64,000 bases of DNA from Qipengyuania citrea (GCF_024171405.1 NZ_JALJZT010000002.1:558001-622000); one strand, 5' to 3'; positions 45,787-53,674 are shown, numbered from the stretch's first letter. Translations and numbers: made by a program. Notes: generated by a model not told the origin, from the sequence alone.

Positions 45787-46398
45787 TCAGCCGTACCCCA
45801 TGAGCCGGAGCACTTCCTCGCGGCTGCGGTGGTCGTCGAGGAACGTACCCATCATGCGGCTGGTGACCATGCCGACACCGGGGGTTTTGACCCCGCGGGC
45901 GGTCATGCAACTATGCGACGCCTCGATAACCACGGCGACACCCTGCGGCTGAAGGTTCTCCCAGATGCAATCGGCGACTTCCGCGGTCAAGCGTTCCTGA
46001 ACCTGCAGGCGCCGCGCGAAACCGTGCAGCACCCGGGCCAGCTTGGAAATGCCCACAACCCGGTCATGGGGCAGGTAAGCGATCGCCGCCTTGCCGATGA
46101 TCGGCGCCATGTGATGCTCGCAATGCGACTGGAACGGGATGTCCTTCAGCAGGACGATCTCGTTATAGCCGCCGACTTCCTCGAAGACGCGGCCGAGATG
46201 GTAGGCGGGGTCTTCCTCGTAACCGAGGCAATATTCCTTCCACGCGCGCGCCACGCGGGCGGGGGTATCGAGCAGGCCTTCACGCGATGGATCATCGCCG
46301 GTCCATTCGATCAGAGTGCGAATGGCATCCTGGACATGGTCGGGCACCGGCAGCTTGCCGCGGGGATCGTCCTCGTCGGGTCCAACTAGGCTGCTCAC
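45787..46398 (-). CDS. folE: GTP cyclohydrolase I
   Basis: Catalyses the first step of folate/pterin synthesis, GTP to dihydroneopterin triphosphate. The 203-residue protein has the zinc site SHCEHHMAP (Cys93, His95 or His96) and SHSCMTARGVKTPG (Cys164), and the GTP-binding GISKLARVLHGFARR segment. The GTG start overlaps the stop of the phospholipase D gene (GTGA), so it is the third gene of a hemerythrin-PLD-folE unit, an unusual context for a folate gene. A separate promoter inside the PLD gene cannot be excluded. Confidence 0.96.
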   Translation of the reverse strand: MSSLVGPDEDDPRGKLPVPDHVQDAIRTLIEWTGDDPSREGLLDTPARVARAWKEYCLGYEEDPAYHLGRVFEEVGGYNEIVLLKDIPFQSHCEHHMAPIIGKAAIAYLPHDRVVGISKLARVLHGFARRLQVQERLTAEVADCIWENLQPQGVAVVIEASHSCMTARGVKTPGVGMVTSRMMGTFLDDHRSREEVLRLMGYG

Positions 46399-47936
46399 GT
46401 TCCCTTGATCCTCCTGAACTTTTCGCGAAACCGCGCGAGCCTGCTGCCTTTGCGGAAAAGGCCGCCCTTTGCAAATGGCTCGAACATCTCTTCCGGGTGC
46501 TCGGGATCGAGCAGCGCGCTTTCGGCCAGGGTCTGCTCGACTCCATTGAGTTCGGGCGGGTGGTAACGCCGCAGATTGCGCCCGCCGTCTTCCTGCGAAT
46601 GGTCGATCAAACGGGCCATCGACCCGTAGCGCGACAGCAGCTGGCCGACCTCCCCTTCGTCGATCCCGCAATGCTCGCCAAGCAGCGATCGCCGCAGGTC
46701 GGCTATGCCGGCACGCGCGTGATCGTTGCCCGCACGCGTGGCATCGATGAACACGTCGCATTCGCTGTCGAGCCCCATCGAGCGATTGTTGAGATTGGCC
46801 GAGCCGATCCGCAGGATATCGTCGTCGATGATCATGATCTTGGCGTGGACATAGATCGGGGTCTCGCCGGAGAATGGTGACCACAGCGAGAACCGGCGGT
46901 GCTTGTCCGCCTCTTCTATCGCGCGCACCAGTTCGGCGCGCGCGTGGTCCATCGCCTGCTGCTCCAGCCAGCCGTCGGCATGGCAGGGATGGACGATGAC
47001 GATCTCGGGCGGTTCGTCTTCCTGCAGGCGGGCGATGATCGCCTCGGCAATCGCGCGCGAGGCGAAATACTGGCTTTCGGCGTAGATGAAGCGTTTGGCC
47101 GCTCCGATCTGCTTGAGATAGAGTTGCTCGATCTCGTCGACCGCATCCCAGTCACGATAGGAGGCGCGGGTGCGGGCGATGCCGATTTCGACATTCTCGA
47201 ATTGCGCCTCCAGCGCATCGGGCCAGGGCGTACCGGGGCTTTCGGGCACATCGGGAAGTTCATCGCCGCCAGCGCAGGTCCAGCGGTCGTCCCCCAATTG
47301 TGCGAGGGCGACGGCGATTTCGCCTTCCATCATCATCGCGGCATCGTGCCACGGCTTATAGGGCCGCCCATGCGGCGTCTTGCGCCGCGGATCGTCTTCC
47401 TTGTGTTCGCGCGTGTCCCAGCGCTGGTCGGTCATGTCGATCCCGCCGCACACGGCGACCTGGTTGTCGAGCACCGCGATCTTCTGGTGGTGGGTGCAGC
47501 CGACCGGATGGGCGGTGTCGAATTTGAAAGTGATCCGCGAATGCCGGATCCACCGCGCGAGATCCCACCACATCGAGGCACGCCCGATAGTGGAAAGCGC
47601 ACCGACGCTCCATTTCAGGATACGGATATCCAGCTGTTTGCGGTGCCGGGCGAGCCAGGCGATAAAACTGCCCAGGCGCGAGGGATAGCCGCGCTTCCAC
47701 CCGCGCTGCCACCAGCGACGCCCGCGTTCGAGATGGATCCGCGTATCGAAGTCCCAGCCGATCAGCAGGATACGCCGGCGCGATTTGAGCATCGCTTCCT
47801 GTACGAGGGCGAAATAGTCGGCTGCGTCGACGATAACGCTGGCGCGCGTAGCCTTGGCATAGCGCCACACCCCCGGTTCGACCGAAGGTTCGAGCCCGGA
47901 AACCCGGCTCGGGTCGCTTGTGCCCGCTTTGCTCAC
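46395..47936 (-). CDS. Phospholipase D superfamily protein
   Basis: A 513-residue soluble PLD-fold protein with two HKD motifs: CTHHQKIAVLDNQVAVCGG (about residues 150-168) and YVHAKIMIIDDDILRIGSANL with NNRSMGLDSE following (about 365-395). An IGWDFDTRIHLERG segment lies near the N-terminus, as in PLD-like proteins related to cardiolipin synthase but lacking TM helices. It may hydrolyse phospholipid head groups; substrate and localisation are unproven. The GTG start at 47936 sits directly on a GGGAGG, which is too close, so the true start may be a little downstream. Confidence 0.85.
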   Translation of the reverse strand: MSKAGTSDPSRVSGLEPSVEPGVWRYAKATRASVIVDAADYFALVQEAMLKSRRRILLIGWDFDTRIHLERGRRWWQRGWKRGYPSRLGSFIAWLARHRKQLDIRILKWSVGALSTIGRASMWWDLARWIRHSRITFKFDTAHPVGCTHHQKIAVLDNQVAVCGGIDMTDQRWDTREHKEDDPRRKTPHGRPYKPWHDAAMMMEGEIAVALAQLGDDRWTCAGGDELPDVPESPGTPWPDALEAQFENVEIGIARTRASYRDWDAVDEIEQLYLKQIGAAKRFIYAESQYFASRAIAEAIIARLQEDEPPEIVIVHPCHADGWLEQQAMDHARAELVRAIEEADKHRRFSLWSPFSGETPIYVHAKIMIIDDDILRIGSANLNNRSMGLDSECDVFIDATRAGNDHARAGIADLRRSLLGEHCGIDEGEVGQLLSRYGSMARLIDHSQEDGGRNLRRYHPPELNGVEQTLAESALLDPEHPEEMFEPFAKGGLFRKGSRLARFREKFRRIKGT

Positions 47937-47955
47937 CTCCCGCCCCCTGCCAGCG

Positions 47956-48447
47956 CTATTCCTTGGCGTCTTCCTTTTTCTCGGGCGTGACCTCGGCCTC
48001 GGCCATTTCCTCGCGCTTGCGGCGCTCGAACACCTTTTCCATGTGCTTCATGTCGTCATCGTCGAGATATTGCTCGAAGTCGGGGAAATGGTCTTCCTCT
48101 TCCTCGTTGATATGATGGCGGTACTGGTGGTCGAAATTCTTGAACTTCGTCAGCCAGCCACCTTCGGACATATCGGTAGCCGCCAGATCGTTGAGCGCTT
48201 CCTCGATCTCGTGGTGCTCGGCGACCGAGTGGCGTGTCTCGCCGGTGGTCGGCGGTTTGCGCAGCATGGTCGAATAGAGCGCCTGCTCCTCAGCCGCGGC
48301 GTGCGACTTGAGCTCCTTGGTGAGCTCTTCGAACAGCGTCACGCGTTCGCTGCTGTCGCCGCTCGTCTCGAGCAATTTGTCGAGCAGCTCGCGATGCTGG
48401 TCGTGATCCTGCTTGAGGCGCGCGAAGATTTCTGAGGCGTCGGTCAT
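47956..48447 (-). CDS. Hemerythrin-like HHE cation-binding protein
   Basis: A 163-residue helical protein of the hemerythrin HHE family. Potential di-iron ligands are His15/His18 (KQDHDQHRELL), His49 and Glu53 (ELKSHAAAEEQ), His78/His79 and Glu82 (AEHHEIEE), and His107/His111 (DHQYRHHINEEEEDHF). The tail is highly charged (EKKEDAKE). Members sense or store oxygen, NO or iron or act in stress defence. A good AAGGAG precedes the ATG, and an EcfG-type promoter candidate lies upstream. It leads the PLD-folE unit, with a 19-bp gap to PLD. Confidence 0.88.
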   Translation of the reverse strand: MTDASEIFARLKQDHDQHRELLDKLLETSGDSSERVTLFEELTKELKSHAAAEEQALYSTMLRKPPTTGETRHSVAEHHEIEEALNDLAATDMSEGGWLTKFKNFDHQYRHHINEEEEDHFPDFEQYLDDDDMKHMEKVFERRKREEMAEAEVTPEKKEDAKE

Positions 48448-48472
48448 GGAAAATGATCTCCTTTCACCAATG

Positions 48473-48497
48473 AACCGGCTACCGGCGGCGCGGTTCC
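48473..48497 (-). promoter_or_regulatory. Candidate EcfG (general stress sigma factor) promoter for the hemerythrin unit
   Basis: On the minus strand GGAAC (48497-48493) is followed after 17 bp by GTT (48475-48473), matching the alphaproteobacterial EcfG pattern GGAAC-N16/17-(C)GTT. The predicted start is about 20 nt before the hemerythrin ATG and leaves its AAGGAG intact. A 5+3 bp match is weak on its own; position and gene type raise its value. Confidence 0.45.
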
Positions 48498-48531
48498 AGT
48501 CTTGTGCCGGCCGGCGCGCGGTCCCATCTCC

Positions 48532-48933
48532 ATGGCCATGCACGATCGCCAGGCCCCGTCGAAACCGCAGATGCAGATGATGGCGCAAGCCGCACTCGCC
48601 GCCCTGCCCGCGCAGTTCCGCGAGCAGCTGGGCGATATCGTCCTGCAGGTGGAAGACTTTGCCACTCCCGAGCAGCTAGCTTCGGTCGGCATGGAGGAAC
48701 GCTGGCACCTATCCGGCCTCTATGAGGGTGAGCCCCTGCCCGAACGGTCGATCTGGGAAAGCGGGCGCCTGCCACCGCGTATCTGGTTGTTCCGCGAACC
48801 GCTGATTGCCGAATGGCGCGAGACCGGCGTGCGCATGGATGACCTCGTTCGCCACGTGGTGGTCCATGAAGCCGGCCACCACTTCGGCTTCAGCGATGAC
48901 GATATGCACTGGCTCGAGGACCAGGCGGACTAG
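48532..48933 (+). CDS. Small zincin-like metallopeptidase family protein (DUF1025 type)
   Basis: A 133-residue protein with the zinc motif VVVHEAGHHFGFSDDDMHWLE (HEAGH at about residues 112-116, third ligand probably Asp or His downstream), as in the possible Zn-dependent protease family of small alphaproteobacterial proteins. Residues 20-75 carry the usual family part (LPAQFREQLGDIVLQVEDFA; LYEGEPLPERS). No signal peptide. Two start codons (48532 and 48538) are possible; neither has a good ribosome site. It is divergent from the hemerythrin gene. Enzyme activity of the family is not well documented. Confidence 0.82.
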   Translation: MAMHDRQAPSKPQMQMMAQAALAALPAQFREQLGDIVLQVEDFATPEQLASVGMEERWHLSGLYEGEPLPERSIWESGRLPPRIWLFREPLIAEWRETGVRMDDLVRHVVVHEAGHHFGFSDDDMHWLEDQAD

Positions 48934-49018
48934 CGCCGCACCCGGAAGGACCGGCCGCCGCGGTAGCATGGCTCTGGCCGCCCTCAACTCTCAAAGGGCG
49001 GATTTCGCTAAGCCAGAA

Positions 49019-49060
49019 CCACAAGAGGCCACCCCTCTTGCGAGAGATGGCCTCTTGTGG
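49019..49060. repeat. Perfect 12-bp inverted repeat abutting tRNA-Arg
   Basis: CCACAAGAGGCC (49019-49030) and GGCCTCTTGTGG (49049-49060) are perfect inverted repeats with an 18-bp loop that itself contains CTCTTG/CGAGAG pairing. In the tRNA transcript (minus strand) the first arm starts with the CCA end of tRNA-Arg, so the hairpin begins inside the mature tRNA 3' end. No T run follows. It could act in termination or 3' processing. Confidence 0.65.
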
Positions 49061-49134
49061 CGCGCCCGGAAGGATTCGAACCTCCGGCCCCCAGATTCGT
49101 AGTCTGGTGCTCTATCCAGCTGAGCTACGGGCGC
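49058..49134 (-). tRNA. tRNA-Arg (ACG)
   Basis: A 77-nt cloverleaf on the minus strand: acceptor GCGCCCG/CGGGCGC, D-arm AGCTCAGCTGGATAGAGC, anticodon loop CTACGAA (anticodon ACG, normally edited to ICG), T-arm GGAGGTTCGAATCCTTC and encoded CCA at 49060-49058. It is the main reader of CGN codons. Confidence 0.96.
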
Positions 49135-49147
49135 GCTTGGAGGGCGG

Positions 49148-49176
49148 CACATAGGCAGGTGCCCCCAGCTTGGCAA
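49148..49176 (-). promoter_or_regulatory. Promoter of tRNA-Arg
   Basis: On the minus strand TTGCCA (49176-49171), a 17-bp spacer and TATGTG (49153-49148) end 14 bp before the tRNA. The -35 box is identical to that of tRNA-Asn. It lies just beyond the Nudix gene stop. Confidence 0.6.
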
Positions 49177-49184
49177 TCCCTAAT

Positions 49185-49649
49185 TCAAGGTTTTGCAAAC
49201 AAGTGCCGCATGAGCTCGATATCGAGCGGCGGTTTGTCGAGCGACTCGATCTCGCGCGGCGCAAACCATGCGATTTCGCCCCCTTCGCGGGCCTCCACCG
49301 GACTGCCGTCCCACACCGACCTGTAAAGCATTATGACAATCGGCGGACGCGCTTCTCCAAGCGCTTCTTCGGCGAAGGCGACCGGCGAAACCTGCTCCGG
49401 CGCAAGCGCCAATCCAAGCTCCTCATCGATCTCCCGGACCAGCGCATCCCGCGGTTTTTCCCCGCTTTCTACCTTGCCGCCGGGGAATTCCCACAGCCCG
49501 CCATGGTGCTTGTGCGCGGGCCGCCTGTGCATCAGCCAGCGGCCCTTCCCGTCGCTGAGCGCCAGGGCCACCACACAGGTCCATGTCGGAATATTTTCCA
49601 AAACCTTCGCCGCCCTCAACCCTTTCTTAACCCGATCAGCCGTACTCAC
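49185..49649 (-). CDS. MutT-like Nudix hydrolase
   Basis: A 154-residue (or shorter) nucleoside-triphosphate pyrophosphohydrolase, probably sanitising oxidised nucleotides such as 8-oxo-dGTP. The complete Nudix box is GGKVESGEKPRDALVREIDE followed by ELGL (about residues 57-80), preceded by the MutT-like RWLMHRRPAHKHHGGLWEFP. The GTG at 49649 gives an N-terminal extension of about 17 residues compared with usual MutT starts; initiation at a TTG just before ENIPTW is also possible. It is divergent from the first Flp pilin gene, with only 40 bp between. Confidence 0.9.
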   Translation of the reverse strand: MSTADRVKKGLRAAKVLENIPTWTCVVALALSDGKGRWLMHRRPAHKHHGGLWEFPGGKVESGEKPRDALVREIDEELGLALAPEQVSPVAFAEEALGEARPPIVIMLYRSVWDGSPVEAREGGEIAWFAPREIESLDKPPLDIELMRHLFAKP

Positions 49650-49689
49650 CGATTGTCAGCTTAGGCAAGTGACGAATGGGGCAACGAAC

Positions 49690-49869
49690 ATGGTCGAATT
49701 CCTGCGCAATCTGGGACGCGACACACGCGGAGCCACTGCCGTCGAATACGGGCTGATCCTCGCACTGATCTTTCTTGCCATGATTGGCGGGATTCAGGCC
49801 TTCGGCACTACGGCTACGGCCATGTGGACGAGCATTGAAGCCGCGGTTGTCGCGGTCACGAGCGGCTGA
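49690..49869 (+). CDS. Flp-family type IVb pilin (first copy)
   Basis: A 59-residue pilin precursor. The prepilin-peptidase site and Flp motif are RDTRGATAVEYGLILALIF: cleavage after Gly14, with Glu and Tyr at mature positions 5 and 6 as required. One hydrophobic helix follows, and the mature pilin is about 45 residues. It would be assembled by a Tad secretion system into a thin adhesive pilus, but no tad/cpa gene is in the window. It differs from the second copy, being longer at the C-terminus (MWTSIEAAVVAVTSG). No strong ribosome site is seen. Confidence 0.9.
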   Translation: MVEFLRNLGRDTRGATAVEYGLILALIFLAMIGGIQAFGTTATAMWTSIEAAVVAVTSG

Positions 49870-49990
49870 CGGGGAAAATGGGATGCTCGGAGTGTTAGGA
49901 TTTTTTCAACCACTTCGATGCAAAACCGAAAATGTTCGAACCGGATTTTCGGGACGGACCGGGTACGAAGACTGAACCAGGAGACGACAC

Positions 49991-50161
49991 ATGAAGTTTT
50001 TCCGTAAGCTGCGCCGCAATGAAGAAGGCGCAACCGCTATCGAATACGGCCTTATCGCTGCCCTGATCGCCGTTGCTGCGATCACCGCAATGCAGAGCCT
50101 GGGTGACGAACTCAGCACGACCTTCAACAAGGTCTCGACCACGCTGAGCGCCGAAAACTAA
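49991..50161 (+). CDS. Flp-family type IVb pilin (second copy)
   Basis: A 56-residue precursor with the canonical NEEGATAIEYGLIAALIAVA start (cleavage after Gly13; Glu5 and Tyr6 of the mature pilin). It has one hydrophobic helix and a short polar tail (TTFNKVSTTLSAEN). A good AGGAGAC precedes the ATG, and a strong terminator follows, so this copy is likely the highly expressed one. The 121-bp gap from the first copy is AT-richer and may hold its own promoter; no pilus machinery is adjacent. Confidence 0.94.
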   Translation: MKFFRKLRRNEEGATAIEYGLIAALIAVAAITAMQSLGDELSTTFNKVSTTLSAEN

Positions 50162-50183
50162 GTTCGACGCGATCGATAAAGAG

Positions 50184-50217
50184 AGGGCGGCGGGTTCATC
50201 CCGCCGCCCTTTTCTTT
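50184..50217 (+). terminator. Rho-independent terminator of the pilin genes
   Basis: AGGGCGGCGGG (50184-50194) pairs perfectly with CCCGCCGCCCT (50200-50210) around a TTCAT loop, followed by TTTCTTTT. It is a textbook intrinsic terminator for the second pilin gene and also lies just before the convergent M48 gene stop. Confidence 0.9.
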
Positions 50218-50239
50218 TGTCCTGCGTCGACGTGACGAA

Positions 50240-51718
50240 TTAGCGCCCGCGGACGACGATCTTCACCTTCTGCCCCGCGTTGACACCTTCATTCGACGTC
50301 AACCCGTTGAGCACGCGGAAGCGCTCTACCTGATTGTCGCTATAGGCCATCCGGCTCGCCAGCGAATTGACCGTATCGCCGCTCCGCACAGTAACCACAT
50401 CGATCACGCGCGGGATGATATTGGCCGCGGTCTGCGCATCGATCCGCCGCATCGAACTGAACATCTGGTTGAACGTCGATGCCTGGCCCGCCGGTGTGAT
50501 GGCGAGGAAGTGATAGGCGACACTGTTCGAAAATTCATACGCGAACACCGTCACATCGACCTGCCCATTGCCCGAATTTACCCGCGCGGTTCCGTAAGCG
50601 ACCGGCAGTCCGTTGACGGTCGTCTTCTGGATCGATTGCGGGCGGATCTGCTGCTGCTCGCTCACTCCGGCGAAGACGCTGGTGACGTAGCTGTCGAGAT
50701 TGTTGCTGTACGGGGCGAGCGTGAACTGCGCCTGCCCGCTCTGGCCGTTGATCGACACGGCGCGCGTGCCATTGACCATATAGAAGCCCTGCGGCGCGGT
50801 GAAGGCGAGCCGCAGTTCGGGATGGATGAACTGACGGCCTTCGACCACGCCCTGCGCCGGGTCGTCGCCATAGGTCAGCCCGTCGATCCGGGTGAGGAAG
50901 GTGTCGCGATTGGTGATTCCGCCACCGACGCCCGCGGCTTGCGCGGTCGTCATGGCGCTCTGGACGCGGCTGGCCGGGTCGGGGTGGGTCGAAGCCCATT
51001 CGGGAATGCTGGCATTGTCGCGGCCCTGGACCCGGGCATCGAGCGCGTTCTGCATCGCCAGGCTCTGCAGGACGGTTGCCATCGCGCGCGGATCATAGCC
51101 CGCCTGGTTGAGATAGCGGATGCCAAGTTCGTCGGCTTCCAGTTCCTGCGAACGCGAGAATTTCAGCGTCAGCAATTGCGAACCCTGCAATGCGGCCTGG
51201 CCGATCTGCTGCCCAATCCCGCTATTACCGAGCAGGATGCCCGACAGGATGGCACCTGCTGCGCCAAGCAGCGTATTGCGCTGCGAGGCCGCTTGGCGGC
51301 GCTGCGAATGACGCGCGGCGACATGGCCGACCTCGTGCCCGAGCACGCCGGCCAGTTCGGCTTCATTGTTCATCAGCGCGACCAGCTGGCGCGTCGTGTA
51401 GATATATCCACCAGGGATCGCGAAAGCGTTGTTCACCGGGCTGTTGAGCAGCGAAACCGTGAAGGATTCGCGCGCATTGCCAAGCCCGGACTGGACCGCA
51501 ATGTTCTTGCCCACCTGCTCGACATATTGCGCATGGCTGCCGCTCATCGCGCCGCCGAATTCGGCAAGAAGCTGCGGATGCGCTTCGGCGCCCATCTGTG
51601 CTTCGCTTTGCGTAATCGGGGTGGATGCGCTCGGAATGTCGCCCCCGCCCATGCAGCCGGCCAGCGCCAGCGACAAAGCGGTGACGGAGGTGGCGGCGGT
51701 AAATCTGATGCGCGACAT
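50240..51718 (-). CDS. M48-family zinc metalloprotease lipoprotein with C-terminal LysM-like domain
   Basis: A 492-residue BepA/YfgC-related protease. It has a lipoprotein signal peptide (SLALAGC, Cys22), the zinc site GVLGHEVGHVAARHS (His128, Glu129, His132), the third-ligand motif SQELEADELGIRYL (about 191-204) and a gly-rich hydrophobic segment before it. The C-terminus (VTVRSGDTVNSLASRMAY... LNGLTSNEGVNAGQKVKIV) is LysM-like and suggests peptidoglycan contact. The BepA group assists outer-membrane protein assembly; this role is inferred. GGGGAG precedes the ATG. No TPR domain is evident, unlike E. coli BepA. Confidence 0.9.
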   Translation of the reverse strand: MSRIRFTAATSVTALSLALAGCMGGGDIPSASTPITQSEAQMGAEAHPQLLAEFGGAMSGSHAQYVEQVGKNIAVQSGLGNARESFTVSLLNSPVNNAFAIPGGYIYTTRQLVALMNNEAELAGVLGHEVGHVAARHSQRRQAASQRNTLLGAAGAILSGILLGNSGIGQQIGQAALQGSQLLTLKFSRSQELEADELGIRYLNQAGYDPRAMATVLQSLAMQNALDARVQGRDNASIPEWASTHPDPASRVQSAMTTAQAAGVGGGITNRDTFLTRIDGLTYGDDPAQGVVEGRQFIHPELRLAFTAPQGFYMVNGTRAVSINGQSGQAQFTLAPYSNNLDSYVTSVFAGVSEQQQIRPQSIQKTTVNGLPVAYGTARVNSGNGQVDVTVFAYEFSNSVAYHFLAITPAGQASTFNQMFSSMRRIDAQTAANIIPRVIDVVTVRSGDTVNSLASRMAYSDNQVERFRVLNGLTSNEGVNAGQKVKIVVRGR

Positions 51719-51744
51719 AAAAGGTCTCCCCGATTGGCAAACGC

Positions 51745-51774
51745 GCGCGGGCCCACTTGAAGCGACCCGCGCGG
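51745..51774 (-). terminator. Hairpin downstream of accA, possible terminator
   Basis: An 8-bp perfect stem (CGCGCGGG with CCCGCGCG, loop of 14) lies between the accA stop and the M48 start. In the transcribed direction it is followed by CGTTTGCC, a poor T run, so termination is uncertain. Confidence 0.35.
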
Positions 51775-51840
51775 CGGTGTTTCATACAAAAGGGAAAACC
51801 TGAACGGGGGGAAGTTTGTTCCCGCCTTGGCGGTTGGGGG

Positions 51841-52785
51841 TCAGCCCGCCAGCGTCAGGAAACGCTCTTCCCGCAAGCGTTTGAGTTCGTGCGGCGCATA
51901 ACGGCCAAGCTTGTCGAGCTCTTCGGCGATCGCGCTTCCCAGCGTGCTTACCGCCAATCGCGGATCGCGATGGGCGCCGCCGACTGGTTCGGGCACGATG
52001 CGATCGATCACGCCGAGGCTGGCCAGATCCTGCGCGGTGACCTTCATCGCCTCTGCCGCATCGGGCGCCTTTTCCGCGGTCCGCCAGAGAATCGATGCAC
52101 AGCCCTCGGGCGAGATGACCGAATAGACCGCGTGCTCCATCATCAGCACGCGCTCGGCGCTGGCCAGCGCCACCGCGCCGCCCGATCCGCCCTCGCCCAC
52201 GATGGCTGCAACCATCGGGACAGGCAGTGCGAGGCAGGCCTCGGTCGAACGCGCGATCGCTTCCGCCTGGCCGCGCTCTTCGGCTTCGACGCCGGGGAAG
52301 GCGCCCGAAGTATCGACCAGCGTGACCACCGGGAGGCCAAAACGCCCCGCCAGTTCCATCAGGCGGATAGCCTTGCGATAGCCCTCGGGCTTGCCCATGC
52401 CGAAATTGTGCCGAATGCGGCTGGCGGTATCGTTGCCCTTCTCGTGCCCGATGACCACCACCTTGCGGCCGTCGAGCTTGGCAAATCCGCCGAGGATCGC
52501 CTCGTCATCGCCATAACAGCGATCGCCGCCAAGCGGGACGAACTCGTCGAACGCATGCTCGATATAGTCGCGGAAATGCGGGCGCGAGGGATGCCGGGCG
52601 ACCTGCGTCTTCTGCCACGGGGTGAGCGCCTCATACGTGCTGGCAAGCAGCGCAGCGCTCTTTGTCTCGAGCCGCTGCAGCTCGGTGGAGATGTCGACGT
52701 CGTCGCCCTCGGCTGCATTGCGCAGTTCGGCAATGCGCTGTTCAAGCTCGGCGACCGGCTTCTCGAATTCGAGATAGGAAATCAT
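51841..52785 (-). CDS. accA: Acetyl-CoA carboxylase carboxyltransferase alpha subunit
   Basis: With AccD it transfers the carboxyl group from biotin to acetyl-CoA, the first step of fatty-acid synthesis. The 314-residue product opens MISYLEFEKPVAELEQRI, as AccA does, and has PRPHFRDYIEHAFDEFVPL, MGKPEGYRKAIRLMELA, the GEGGSGGAVAL oxyanion loop and VYSVISPEGCASILWR. The gene lies 9 bp after xerD on the same strand, a common neighbourhood in sphingomonads. accD and accBC are elsewhere. Confidence 0.96.
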   Translation of the reverse strand: MISYLEFEKPVAELEQRIAELRNAAEGDDVDISTELQRLETKSAALLASTYEALTPWQKTQVARHPSRPHFRDYIEHAFDEFVPLGGDRCYGDDEAILGGFAKLDGRKVVVIGHEKGNDTASRIRHNFGMGKPEGYRKAIRLMELAGRFGLPVVTLVDTSGAFPGVEAEERGQAEAIARSTEACLALPVPMVAAIVGEGGSGGAVALASAERVLMMEHAVYSVISPEGCASILWRTAEKAPDAAEAMKVTAQDLASLGVIDRIVPEPVGGAHRDPRLAVSTLGSAIAEELDKLGRYAPHELKRLREERFLTLAG

Positions 52786-52794
52786 GCGGTGGCG

Positions 52795-53673
52795 CTAGTC
52801 CGAAGCGCGCTGCTGCGCAAGCGGGTGCCGCTCGTTGACCAGTTTCACCAACCGTGCGGCATCGACATGGGTGTAGATCTGGGTAGTCGAGATATCCGCA
52901 TGGCCGAGCAATGTCTGCAAGGCGCGTAAATCCGCCCCGCCCTCCAGCAAATGCGTCGCAAAGGCATGGCGCAGGACATGCGGGCTGAGCTTTTCGGGTG
53001 GCAGATCGGCGCGCACCGCCAGTTCGCGAAGCAGCTGGAACAACCGCACACGCGACAGATGCCCGGTGCGCGAGGGAAACAGCCAGGGGGAATCGCTATC
53101 GCGCAAGGGCAGCCACCGCTGCAGCGCGGCACTTGCGCGCTGGCTGACGGGGACCATGCGCGCTTGCCCGCCCTTGCCGATCACCGTCAGAAAGGGCGCG
53201 TCGCGCGGGACCGCCGATAGCGGCAGCGCGACCAGTTCGGTGGCGCGCAAACCCGATCCGTAGAGCAATTCGAGAAAGGTGAGCATGCGCACGGCGGCGG
53301 GCGAATCGGCAGTCGCCGCCTCTTCGGCGGCGGCGAACAGCGCTTCCACTTCGGCATGGGAGAGGATTCGCGGTAGCGGGCGGCGGGTTGCCGGGCGTGG
53401 CAGCGCATGTGTGGGATCGTCTTCGCGCAGCCCTTCGTCGATCACGAAGCCGAAGAATTGCCGCAGCGCCGAGATCTTGCGCGCGAGTGTCGACGGAGCG
53501 AGCGACGACCAGCCTTGGCCGAGCCGCGCCAATTGCGCCGGACTGGCCTGCTCGAGGTTTCCCCCGACCAGTTCGTCTGCCTGTTCGAGGTCTCTGCCAT
53601 AGGCAAGGATCGTGTTTCTCGCCGCTCCCCGCTCTGCCGCGAGCATGGCGAGGAAATCGGCGATCGCGCTCAC
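52795..53673 (-). CDS. xerD: Tyrosine recombinase XerD
   Basis: Resolves chromosome dimers at dif together with XerC. The 292-residue protein has the SAM-like N-terminal core-binding domain (about 1-85) and a catalytic domain with Arg143 (GSGLRATELV), Lys167 (GKGGQ), His232-x-x-Arg235 (SPHVLRHAFATHLLEGGADL), His258 (LLGHADIS) and Tyr267 (TQIYTHV). The complete catalytic set and the accA linkage favour the housekeeping XerD over a phage integrase. The GTG start lies 1 nt after the stop of the preceding gene. Confidence 0.92.
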   Translation of the reverse strand: MSAIADFLAMLAAERGAARNTILAYGRDLEQADELVGGNLEQASPAQLARLGQGWSSLAPSTLARKISALRQFFGFVIDEGLREDDPTHALPRPATRRPLPRILSHAEVEALFAAAEEAATADSPAAVRMLTFLELLYGSGLRATELVALPLSAVPRDAPFLTVIGKGGQARMVPVSQRASAALQRWLPLRDSDSPWLFPSRTGHLSRVRLFQLLRELAVRADLPPEKLSPHVLRHAFATHLLEGGADLRALQTLLGHADISTTQIYTHVDAARLVKLVNERHPLAQQRASD

Positions 53674-53674
53674 G

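Noticed and set aside
48934-49184. Integrated element at tRNA-Arg
   Set aside because: No integrase, no duplicated tRNA 3' end and only ordinary genes on either side; the XerD at 52.8-53.7 kb is the housekeeping recombinase.
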